From an uncultured Hungatella sp. (GTDB lineage Bacteria; Bacillota; Clostridia; Lachnospirales; Lachnospiraceae): 16,442 bases of DNA. Location: contig CAJUPQ010000078.1 of the NCBI GenBank assembly GCA_910588505.1, forward strand, positions 1-16,442, in the 5' to 3' direction. The notes beneath the pieces were generated by a model that was given only the letters and a program-made list of their open reading frames with translations, searched no databases and was not told where the DNA came from. Positions within the stretch are counted from its first letter, which is position 1; each line of letters begins with the position of its first letter. This document shows, piece after piece, positions 1 to 6,516 of the stretch. The translations under genes and the position numbers were made by a program.

Positions 1-224
1 TTCAGTTGTCAATTTTCAGTTAGAATCACATTCATTGAGATTCCGAGAAGTTATAGGGTTTCGAAAATTAAAAGACAGCCGGCCGCAATCCCCTATGCAA
101 CCAAGCCATGGGGCAGTTTGCAGCCAGCTGCATTTACGCGCATTTATTTATCGTAATCGTATATCCGGTCATGTGCCAGGAATACGCAGAGCAGGATATG
201 TCAGCAAAGCGAATCCTGTCTTTT
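1..224. other. Gene-poor stretch, no supported gene
   Basis: No reading frame here has a convincing ribosome binding site or recognisable protein. The only long frame on + (35-256) has no Shine-Dalgarno, a composition unlike a bacterial protein, and runs into the fold-back repeat at 225. A short inverted pair, CAGGAT at about 192-197 and ATCCTG at about 213-218 followed by CTTTT, could form a weak hairpin. The upstream end is cut by the window, so a gene ending just outside could not be recognised. Confidence 0.5.
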
Positions 225-348
225 GGCCTGTGGGAGTTTTTCTCCTGTCAGGGTGAATATTTGCCATGGAGATGAGATCCTGCTTTTGGGGGCTCATCGG
301 AATGTCCGGCAAATCTGAACCCGGACAGGAGTAAAACTCCTATGGGCC
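225..348. repeat. Large imperfect fold-back (inverted repeat) element, 124 bp
   Basis: The 41-nt left arm (225-265, starting GGCCTGTGGGAGTTTTT) is the imperfect reverse complement of the right arm (308-348, ending AACTCCTATGGGCC). By eye about 32 of 41 positions pair, and mismatches are spread through the arms. Inside the loop a second short pair, GATGAG (271-276) with CTCATC (293-298), extends the hairpin. No open reading frame, transposase or uridine tract goes with it. It could be a MITE-like palindromic element or a structured RNA. A second fold-back of nearly equal size lies at 1034-1153, beyond the thioesterase gene. Confidence 0.7.
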
Positions 349-409
349 TTACGACAAACTTCGCCTTCTTTTATTTCGCCTTCACGCCTCCCCCTGCCTC
401 TCTGCTGCG

Positions 410-553
410 CTACAGCACATACTCCATCTTAGCCCCATGCTTAATCGTATTCCTGGAAATCGTGATCCTCTGCACCGTAGGCGCGCCTTCTTCCAGCCAC
501 ATAGCCCGGCAGTCGCGGTACAGTCTCTCCACAGGACCATATTTGCAGTCCTC
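410..553 (-). pseudogene. C-terminal remnant of an acyl-CoA dehydrogenase
   Basis: The minus-strand frame ending at the TAG at 410-412 encodes about 48 residues containing PVERLYRDCRA, then EEGAPTVQRITISRN. This is the layout of the extreme C terminus of acyl-CoA dehydrogenases: the 'PVE+L.RD' helix, then the 'EG(T).(E/Q)(I/V)QR..I(A/S)R' segment. The ~330 residues that should precede it are missing, because upstream the frame runs into the start region of the divergent thioesterase gene. I read it as a relic left by a deletion or insertion whose junction lies near 545-570. The match is by eye, but the motif order and natural stop codon make chance unlikely. Confidence 0.6.
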
Positions 554-569
554 AAGGAAAGGACCGATT

Positions 570-977
570 ATGAGAGATAAGATTTGGGAGGGGATCAAAC
601 GCCACATTCACCCTCTGGGGGGATTTGAGCAGGCTGTTCTTATAGACGCGCGGCCGGGATACGCAAAGTTTTCTATTGAGATTACAAAAGACGCCCTTAA
701 TCTTTACGGCATTACCCACGGGGGATTTCTGTTTACCCTGTGCGATATGGCGGCTGGTATGGCTGCCTACGCTTATGAGATTGAAAATACCACTCAGCAG
801 GCCAGTATCAGTTTTCTTAAAGGGCTGCCTCCGGAGACGGGTAAATTGTATGTGGAATGCCGGTCTGCCCACAGGGGGCGCTCCTCGGTGGTAAATCAGG
901 TGGAGATCACCACTGAATCCGGGGCATTGGCCGTGGTGGGGACTTTTACCATGTTTTTGCTGCGGCCTGTGGAGTGA
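570..977 (+). CDS. PaaI-family hot-dog fold thioesterase
   Basis: Predicted 135-residue cytoplasmic acyl-CoA thioesterase of the PaaI/YbgC-like hot-dog superfamily, which hydrolyses acyl-CoA or aryl-CoA thioesters. The signature is NLYGITHGGFLFTLCDMAAG at residues 44-63. The HGG loop (H50) and the following acidic residue (D59) match the positions used for catalysis in PaaI-type enzymes. Length fits the family (~130-140 aa). I chose the ATG at 570 because AAGGAAAGG lies just upstream at about 554-562 and the protein then starts where family members do; the in-frame ATG at 342 would add a tail that overlaps the acyl-CoA dehydrogenase relic. It stands alone between two fold-back repeats, head-to-head with that relic, suggesting an older acyl-CoA locus that has been rearranged. 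The exact substrate cannot be told. Confidence 0.85.
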   Translation: MRDKIWEGIKRHIHPLGGFEQAVLIDARPGYAKFSIEITKDALNLYGITHGGFLFTLCDMAAGMAAYAYEIENTTQQASISFLKGLPPETGKLYVECRSAHRGRSSVVNQVEITTESGALAVVGTFTMFLLRPVE

Positions 978-1033
978 CTGCCTGACGTTTTTTGCAAGCT
1001 TAGTACCGCTGCCTGGGTTGTTGGGTGGTTGAA

Positions 1034-1153
1034 TTGATATATAATTGAGTGAGCAAACCTTAATCGGCGAATCCTGCTTTTTCCAGTCAGATAAGGAGAG
1101 ATGTCTGGCCTCACGACAATCCCCGCCCCCTTGCTCACTCAACAATATATCAA
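1034..1153. repeat. Fold-back element with 23-bp terminal inverted repeats, 120 bp
   Basis: The left arm (1034-1056, TTGATATATAATTGAGTGAG plus CAA) and right arm (1131-1153, TTGCTCACTCAACAATATAT plus CAA) are reverse complements at 21 of 23 positions. The interior carries a second hairpin, CCAGTCA (about 1083-1089) with TGTCTGG (about 1102-1108). Size and layout resemble a MITE or a structured intergenic element, and there is no coding capacity. The interior shares the words CGAATCCTG...CTTTT and GGCCT(T/C)ACGACAA with sequence at and around the element at 225-348, so the two may be diverged members of one family. Confidence 0.7.
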
Positions 1154-1209
1154 ATTCAGCTCCCCCATGAATCCGTATTTTCTCCCGCAAAGAACAACTA
1201 TGTTCTCTA

Positions 1210-1238
1210 TTGCATTTACCGCCTCACAGAACTATAAT
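1210..1238 (+). promoter_or_regulatory. Putative sigma-A promoter for the 1304 gene
   Basis: TTGCAT at 1210-1215, a 17-bp spacer and a perfect TATAAT at 1233-1238 lie about 65 bp before the start codon at 1304. The -35 is weak (TTG matches) but the -10 and spacing are ideal. The 978-1303 gap otherwise holds only the fold-back element at 1034-1153. Confidence 0.55.
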
Positions 1239-1303
1239 AGGGGTATCACTGCCATGGCTGCGCTACAGCCAAAAATTTACTAAAACAGGAGAGGTATTGA
1301 ACA

Positions 1304-2209
1304 ATGCTTGGTTTATTCGAAAAGAAAAAAGACCCGCGTGAGCGGGCGGCGAAATGCCTGGAAAAAAAGGACTGGGACGGCCTGTCCAGAGCTTACTACG
1401 ATATGGGGGTCGCGGCTATGGAAAGCGGAGACCTAAACAGCGCCGTCCTGTGGCTGAACCGGGCGGACACAGTCTACAGCGCCAGCGATGAGGTCTACTC
1501 CAAGACAAGCAAAAACCGGCTGTTCCACAAGGAGATTGTCAACGACTGCTCTGACCGCATCGGAGCCCTGGAGGACGAATCTCTGCTGTACAATGATTTC
1601 CCCGCCCGGGTGGAGGAGAAGGCGGAGGAGTTAAGCGACATCCAGGTCCGTATCTGGGGCTTGTTGTCCATTGCCCGGCTGGTAAAGCTTGGCAGCCGTC
1701 TGGGTACACTTCCCGGATGTGAGGTCCTTGGCCGCCTGGGCAGGGTTGTGGATATTATGCTGGAATCTTTCCAGGAACCGGTGACGGAGGACCAGTATAA
1801 TCTGCTGATGGATACCTGCAACGCCCTTTATGACCTGGGGGATTCCCAGGCTTTTTACGGCGGCGGTGAAATTGAAGTCCCCGGCGGTCCGGCTTTTCAG
1901 GTGTTTGACCTAAACGGGATGATGGGGGTACATCTGGAACTGAACGGCTATCTGGACAATCATCTCCGGTTTTTAAGCGCTTTAAGCCGCAGGGAGGAAA
2001 CGCCTGTGGCGGAAAGCTCCATGGTGAGCTGTACCCTGCTGCCTGACTACTATGTCCGAAACGGAGCCAGGGAGTTGGAGGAAGTGCCTCAGATCAGGGC
2101 TGAGATGGAGCGCATTGAAAGGGACTATGGGTTCGTCTGCTCCGATATCACCTGGGAGCTGGTTGGGGAGAGAGTGGCTAAGTATAAGGAGCTGGATATT
2201 TTGCAGTAA
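1304..2209 (+). CDS. Conserved-looking protein of unknown function, TPR-like N terminus
   Basis: A 301-residue soluble acidic protein that I do not recognise. The start is well set: AGGAGAGG at about 1287-1294 precedes the ATG by a normal distance. Residues 1-55 are helical and charged, opening MLGLFEKKKDPRERAAKCLE; 'WDGLSRAYYDMGVAAMESGDLNSAVLWLNRAD' spacing resembles one or two tetratricopeptide-type helical hairpins. The middle contains LSDIQVRIWGLLSIARLVKL, and the C terminus is again charged helix ending near VAKYKELDILQ. No signal peptide, membrane segment, metal-binding cluster or nucleotide-binding motif is visible. It is monocistronic, with its own promoter at 1210-1238 and no close partner, so context gives no job. 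Codon use matches the GC-richer genes of the window. A scaffold or peptide-binding role is possible but not supported further. Confidence 0.8.
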   Translation: MLGLFEKKKDPRERAAKCLEKKDWDGLSRAYYDMGVAAMESGDLNSAVLWLNRADTVYSASDEVYSKTSKNRLFHKEIVNDCSDRIGALEDESLLYNDFPARVEEKAEELSDIQVRIWGLLSIARLVKLGSRLGTLPGCEVLGRLGRVVDIMLESFQEPVTEDQYNLLMDTCNALYDLGDSQAFYGGGEIEVPGGPAFQVFDLNGMMGVHLELNGYLDNHLRFLSALSRREETPVAESSMVSCTLLPDYYVRNGARELEEVPQIRAEMERIERDYGFVCSDITWELVGERVAKYKELDILQ

Positions 2210-2512
2210 AGAACGATTGCCTGAGACCGTCTTTTGTCTGCAAAGCATATTTCCCAAGAAAAAGAAAGCAGTTCCTCCTATTTTTGTGCAAAATCATGAT
2301 ATTATCCATTTATAGACATTCGTTTGGTTAATAAATTGACAATATTTTAATTTTTTGTATAATCTTATCATAGTATATTCAGCCAATATTTCATACAAAT
2401 TTTATGGTTTATAGTTCGTTGTTCTTCTCTCTTGTTTTAACAGCTTATCCTTATGTTTCACTATGAAGAGAAGTCCAATGTTCATATAAAAATAAAATTA
2501 GGAGGAAGCTTC
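2210..2512. other. AT-rich intergenic region carrying the reductase promoter and leader
   Basis: This ~300-bp gap becomes sharply AT-rich after about 2270. It contains one strong promoter (2336-2363) and then a ~140-nt untranslated leader before the ribosome binding site at 2500-2508. I see no uridine-tailed hairpin that would be a convincing terminator for the upstream gene, and no riboswitch that I can name in the leader. Confidence 0.5.
2336..2363 (+). promoter_or_regulatory. Near-consensus promoter of the flavin reductase gene
   Basis: TTGACA at 2336-2341 and TATAAT at 2358-2363 are both perfect consensus hexamers, separated by 16 bp inside AT-rich DNA. Transcription should begin near 2370, leaving a leader of about 140 nt before the start codon at 2513. 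It is the strongest promoter visible in the window. Confidence 0.8.
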
Positions 2513-4543
2513 ATGAAAAAAGTTAAAAGAAAAGTTTTATTGTTAGGCCTGGCTGCTACGATGTTAGTAAGTTTTACCGGCTGCGGCAACAATAATACTA
2601 CCACCCCAAGCTCCGAAGGCACCGCTGCAAGCTCCGAAAGCGCCACCGCAGCTCCTGAGAGCACCACCGCAGCCCCTGACAGCGCCGGCTTATACACTGC
2701 AGGTACATATACCGCTACGGCGAAAGGTCATAATGGGGACTTAACTCTGGCAGTTACTTTTGACGAATCAGCCATAAAATCAATCGAAGTCAAAGAACAT
2801 AATGAAACGCCAGGAATCAGTGATACTCCTATTGATAAAATTCCGGAACAGATCATAGCAAACCAATCACTTAAAGTTGATGTTGTCAGCGGCGCGACGT
2901 TCACAAGCAACGCGATTCTCACTGCCGTTGCCGATGCTGTAACCCAGGCCGGCGGTGACGCCGAAGCGCTTAAGAATGTTGCGCTGGCCGAAAAGGAAAG
3001 TTCAAAGGAACCGGTTGTAAAAGAAGCCGACGTTATTGTTGTCGGCGCCGGAAACGCCGGTTTAGCTTCCGCTGTTTCGGCTGCCGAAGAAGGCGCTTCC
3101 GTTATCGTTGTTGAGAAAAATTCTTACGTAGGCGGAAACACGATCCGGGCAGGCGGCGGATATGCATGCGCGGACCCCGACGCGATTTCTGCCCATACGA
3201 TGACAGAAGGTCAAATGCAGGAACTCGAAGCTTTGATTGTAAAAGAAACGGATAATGAAATCGTTAAGGGATGGCAGAAAAAAGTTGCCGAAGATATTGA
3301 AGCTTATAAGGCGGCTAATTCTACTTATGTATATGACTCTGTAGAGTTTACGGCTCTTCAGTTCTATTTTAGATTCAGCCAGGCTGCCGAACCGGAACTT
3401 TTATATGATTTGATTAAAAAGTCTAAACCGGCTAAAGACTGGCTGGCCGAAATAGGCTTTCCCTGGAACGAAAAACCCAACCTGCTTTTAGGCGATAGCT
3501 GGCCGAGATGGTTCACGTCATCCGCTCATAAAAATGGACAGGGCTTTATCCTTACTTTCTTAGATGCAATAGAAGAAAATAATTACAATGTTGAAATAAT
3601 AAAAGAGGTCCGGGCAAACGAATTACTTCTCGACGGCGATAGGGTTGTAGGTGTTAAGGGAACCTCTGCCGATGGAACGGAATATACATTGAATGCGGGC
3701 AAAGGCGTTATTCTGGCTGCCGGCGGATTTTCGGCAAACCCCGAAATGCTTGTTGAGTACACGGATGGAAGATGGGGCGATGTTTCGAAACTGGGAACTA
3801 CAAACGACCCTGCCATGGTTGGCGACGGAATTAAGATGGCTTTAGAAGCCGGCGCCGATGTCACGGATATGGCGCACTTGCAGGTATTACCTATCTCCGC
3901 TCCGGCCGGCAGCAGCACAGGGGGATTCATCGGCAGCGCGACAAATATGTATGTTAATAAGGAAGGCAAGCGTTTTGTAAATGAACTTGCCGACAGAGAT
4001 ACCCTTTCAAAGGCCATTTTAGCTCAGCCAGATGCTGTTTTATTCATTGTAAGTGATGCGGATAACAGCGGCGTAGACGAAAACGGACTTAACGGTTCAG
4101 GCCAGCCTGTACAGGATTTAATTGATGCCGGTATCATTGTTAAAGGTGACACTCTTGAAGAATTAGCCGAACAAATGGGGGTTGATCCCGCAACCTTTGT
4201 AGAAACCGTTGAAAAGTTTAACGAGGCTGTGTTAACAGGAAATGACCCTGAGTTTAAGCGTCAGTCCTTTGCAGGCGACTTTACAAATCCTGACGGGACC
4301 CCGGGGTTATTTAAAGCTCCTTTCTATGCCGGCGCGAGAACTCCGGCTGCCCACATAACAAAAGGCGGAATTAAGGTTAATGTAGATGCGGAAGTTATCT
4401 CCAAAGACGGTGAAGTAATCCCCGGATTATTTGCCGCCGGCGAAGTAACAGGAGGCCGTTCTGTGGCAGGATTGCTTGAGGCGACAACCTCCGGCCTTAC
4501 TGCCGGTAAAACAGTTATGGGAAAAAGATTTACAGTTGAATAA
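2513..4543 (+). CDS. Lipoprotein FMN/FAD flavin reductase, fumarate/urocanate reductase superfamily
   Basis: Predicted 676-residue extracytoplasmic reductase that would pass electrons from FMN through FAD to an organic acceptor. Residues 1-24 are a lipoprotein signal (MKKVKRK, hydrophobic core, FTGC with Cys24), followed by a Ser/Thr/Ala/Pro-rich linker to about 57. Residues ~60-145 form an FMN_bind domain with the ApbE-type flavinylation motif D123-VVSGAT-FT, the acceptor probably Thr129. From 172 a FAD_binding_2 fold begins with VVGAGNAG (178-183 GxGxxG). KRFVNELADRD supplies the family's proton-donor arginine (R495), and AAHITKGG (H614) matches a substrate-site histidine. The position of the other fumarate-binding histidine appears to be Leu459, and the usual HGANRLGG after GEVTGG is RSVAGLLEATTSG, so fumarate is unlikely as substrate. 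The start at 2513 is set by AGGAGGAAG at 2500-2508. No redox partner lies nearby. Wobble-base use is more AT-rich than in the flanking genes, hinting at transfer. Confidence 0.88.
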   Translation: MKKVKRKVLLLGLAATMLVSFTGCGNNNTTTPSSEGTAASSESATAAPESTTAAPDSAGLYTAGTYTATAKGHNGDLTLAVTFDESAIKSIEVKEHNETPGISDTPIDKIPEQIIANQSLKVDVVSGATFTSNAILTAVADAVTQAGGDAEALKNVALAEKESSKEPVVKEADVIVVGAGNAGLASAVSAAEEGASVIVVEKNSYVGGNTIRAGGGYACADPDAISAHTMTEGQMQELEALIVKETDNEIVKGWQKKVAEDIEAYKAANSTYVYDSVEFTALQFYFRFSQAAEPELLYDLIKKSKPAKDWLAEIGFPWNEKPNLLLGDSWPRWFTSSAHKNGQGFILTFLDAIEENNYNVEIIKEVRANELLLDGDRVVGVKGTSADGTEYTLNAGKGVILAAGGFSANPEMLVEYTDGRWGDVSKLGTTNDPAMVGDGIKMALEAGADVTDMAHLQVLPISAPAGSSTGGFIGSATNMYVNKEGKRFVNELADRDTLSKAILAQPDAVLFIVSDADNSGVDENGLNGSGQPVQDLIDAGIIVKGDTLEELAEQMGVDPATFVETVEKFNEAVLTGNDPEFKRQSFAGDFTNPDGTPGLFKAPFYAGARTPAAHITKGGIKVNVDAEVISKDGEVIPGLFAAGEVTGGRSVAGLLEATTSGLTAGKTVMGKRFTVE

Positions 4544-4580
4544 AACGGTTCGTCCATAAATGTAAAACGAAAGTACCTAT

Positions 4581-4631
4581 GAACAACAGGGGCAAATCTG
4601 TACGGCAATTACAGATTTGCCCCTGTTGTTC
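4581..4631. terminator. Long perfect hairpin between convergent genes, probable bidirectional terminator
   Basis: A 22-bp perfect stem (left arm 4581-4602, beginning GAACAACAGGGG; right arm 4610-4631) encloses a 7-nt loop, CGGCAAT. It sits 37 bp after the reductase stop and 14 bp beyond the ABC gene stop on the other strand, the expected place for a shared terminator. There is no clean T tract on either side, so termination efficiency is uncertain, and it could instead be a repeat or RNA-stabilising stem. Confidence 0.65.
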
Positions 4632-4644
4632 AATCTACTCTTAT

Positions 4645-6516
4645 CTACTGATAATACCCCGCCTGCGCCCCCCAAAGCCTTTCATACATCCCTCCCTTAT
4701 CCGCCATCAGCTCCTCATGGCTCCCCATCTGCACCATCTCCCCCTGATGAAACACCGCGATCCTGTCACAGAATTTGCAGGAAGCCAGGCGGTGGCTGAT
4801 ATACACCGCCGTCCTGTCCCCGGCGATATCGTGGAGCCGCTCATAAATCTCCGCCTCTGCCACCGGGTCCAGGGCAGCCGTTGGCTCATCCAGCACCATA
4901 AACGGGGCGTCCTTATACAATGCCCTGGCGATGGCGATCTTCTGGGCCTCCCCGCCGGACACCAAGACACCCGCCTCATCCAGATCCCCATACAGCCAGG
5001 TATCCATCCCCCGGCCAAACACCCGTGTCCAGTCCCCAAATCCCGCCTTCTCCAAACACTCCCGGGCCCGCCCAGGATCATACTCCCGTCCCCTGGCAAT
5101 ATTCTCCCCCAAAGGCAGGGAAAACAGCTGAAAATCCTGGAACACAACGGAAAACAGCCTTCTGTAATCCTCATCCCGGTACTTGCGCACGTCAATGCCG
5201 TTCAGCAGGATCTCCCCCTCCGAAGGGTCGTACAATCTGCACAGAAGCTTGATAAACGTGGTCTTGCCCGAACCGTTCATCCCCACCACAGCCAGCCGGC
5301 TCCCCACGGGAAACTTCATATTCACATGGCGAAGCACATACTCCTCTGTCCCCGGATACCGAAAAGAGACATCCCGAAACTCCACCTCATACTTCCGGTC
5401 GCTGCGCTTCTCCGTCGTCAGGCTCCCCCGGTACATGGTATTGGGAATGTCCAGAAATTCATAGGTCCTCTCCAGAAAGCTGCCGTTGCTTCTCATGCGC
5501 CCAAAGACATTCATCAGATCGGAAATCCCCAAAAACAGATTGCCGCAGGCCCCGGTGTACTGGGTAACCCGGCCAGCCCCGTAAGCTCCGGCCCAGGCCT
5601 TCAGGCACACAAACCCGTACACCGCAGCCGTCAGCACCGCCGAACACCCCTTAGAGCAGGCCAGCCACAGGCCCATAGGCCCTCTGGCATACCGGCTCAT
5701 GGGAGAAGACGGGCCAAGAGGATGATTGCGGCTCATATAGACGCTGCCCACCCGCTCCTGCTGGCTGTACATCCGCAGGTCCACGGCCCGCTTTCTGTCC
5801 CTGCTCAAGGACATATAAAAAACCGCCAGGCGGTTGCCCAGCCCATTTTCGGCCGCAAACCGGGTCCAATACTCCTGCCCCCTGCCCGCGCACAGGGAAG
5901 AACATGCCGAAATCCCTATGACAGCCCCAAGCAAAAGAACCGCCCACAAGGGATGATTCATCCAGGCCAGGCCACCCCGTCCCCCGGGAACCTTTGCCCA
6001 AAACATAGAAGCCGTCAATAACACCCCGCCCACAATCCGGGCCACAGAAAACCCAAAGGTCTCAAACAACTCAATGGTCTGATAAAGCCCCAGACCGGAC
6101 CACTTGTCATGCTCCACAATCTGAGCATACCGGTCATACACCGCCTGATTATCCAAATGCTCATAATCCAGGGAAAACATTTTATCCATGAAAATCCGGT
6201 CATACCTGCAGAGGGCCGAATCCTCCTCATACTGTTTCAACCGTCCAAGCCCTCTTTCCCACAGCGCCAATACCCCCGTCACCGCCACCTGCATGGCCGC
6301 CAGCCTCATAAGCATCCGGGGATCCCTGCCCCCTGCCAGCTCATCCACCAACCGGGCCGTCATCCAGACCGAAACGCAGGGACAGGCGGCTCTGGCCGCG
6401 CAGAAACAGGCGACAGATACAAACAGCCCCGGACAAATCCCCCACCATAATCTCCAGGCCCGATGGTTAAGCCTGATTGCCTGAGCAAACGAAACCTTTC
6501 CCTGAATCCTGTCCAT
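4645..6516 (-). CDS. ABC exporter half-transporter (membrane domain plus ATPase), second subunit
   Basis: A 623-residue fused ABC transporter. Residues ~20-340 are the membrane domain, with hydrophobic stretches around 28-50, 72-88, 155-175, 188-210 and 285-312. The ATPase follows: Walker A GMNGSGKTT (412-420), Q-loop VFQDFQ (Q460), signature VSGGE (519-523, a departure from LSGGQ), Walker B FMVLDE (539-544) and H-loop His575. The ATG at 6516 was chosen because GGGGGAGG lies immediately upstream; it overlaps the end of the preceding gene by 50 bp, so the two are translationally coupled. With that gene it should form a heterodimeric exporter. Substrate is unknown; peptides, lipids or drugs are possible. 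The histidine kinase gene just upstream suggests regulated export. Confidence 0.88.
   Translation of the reverse strand: MDRIQGKVSFAQAIRLNHRAWRLWWGICPGLFVSVACFCAARAACPCVSVWMTARLVDELAGGRDPRMLMRLAAMQVAVTGVLALWERGLGRLKQYEEDSALCRYDRIFMDKMFSLDYEHLDNQAVYDRYAQIVEHDKWSGLGLYQTIELFETFGFSVARIVGGVLLTASMFWAKVPGGRGGLAWMNHPLWAVLLLGAVIGISACSSLCAGRGQEYWTRFAAENGLGNRLAVFYMSLSRDRKRAVDLRMYSQQERVGSVYMSRNHPLGPSSPMSRYARGPMGLWLACSKGCSAVLTAAVYGFVCLKAWAGAYGAGRVTQYTGACGNLFLGISDLMNVFGRMRSNGSFLERTYEFLDIPNTMYRGSLTTEKRSDRKYEVEFRDVSFRYPGTEEYVLRHVNMKFPVGSRLAVVGMNGSGKTTFIKLLCRLYDPSEGEILLNGIDVRKYRDEDYRRLFSVVFQDFQLFSLPLGENIARGREYDPGRARECLEKAGFGDWTRVFGRGMDTWLYGDLDEAGVLVSGGEAQKIAIARALYKDAPFMVLDEPTAALDPVAEAEIYERLHDIAGDRTAVYISHRLASCKFCDRIAVFHQGEMVQMGSHEELMADKGGMYERLWGAQAGYYQ

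Noticed and set aside
35..256. 73-codon plus-strand frame at the left end
   Set aside because: No ribosome binding site, odd composition, and it ends inside a fold-back repeat.
225..348. Fold-back element as a known riboswitch or 6S RNA
   Set aside because: No conserved core of any riboswitch class I know, and it lacks the central bubble and length of 6S RNA.
552..1190. 212-codon minus-strand frame across the thioesterase and second fold-back element
   Set aside because: Shadow of the thioesterase coding region with no start signal; its N-terminal part is the inverted-repeat element.
4579..6021. Long plus-strand frame of 480 codons
   Set aside because: It lies opposite the ABC gene, is rich in Pro/His/Arg as expected of a GC-rich shadow frame, has no ribosome site and overlaps the hairpin at 4581-4631.
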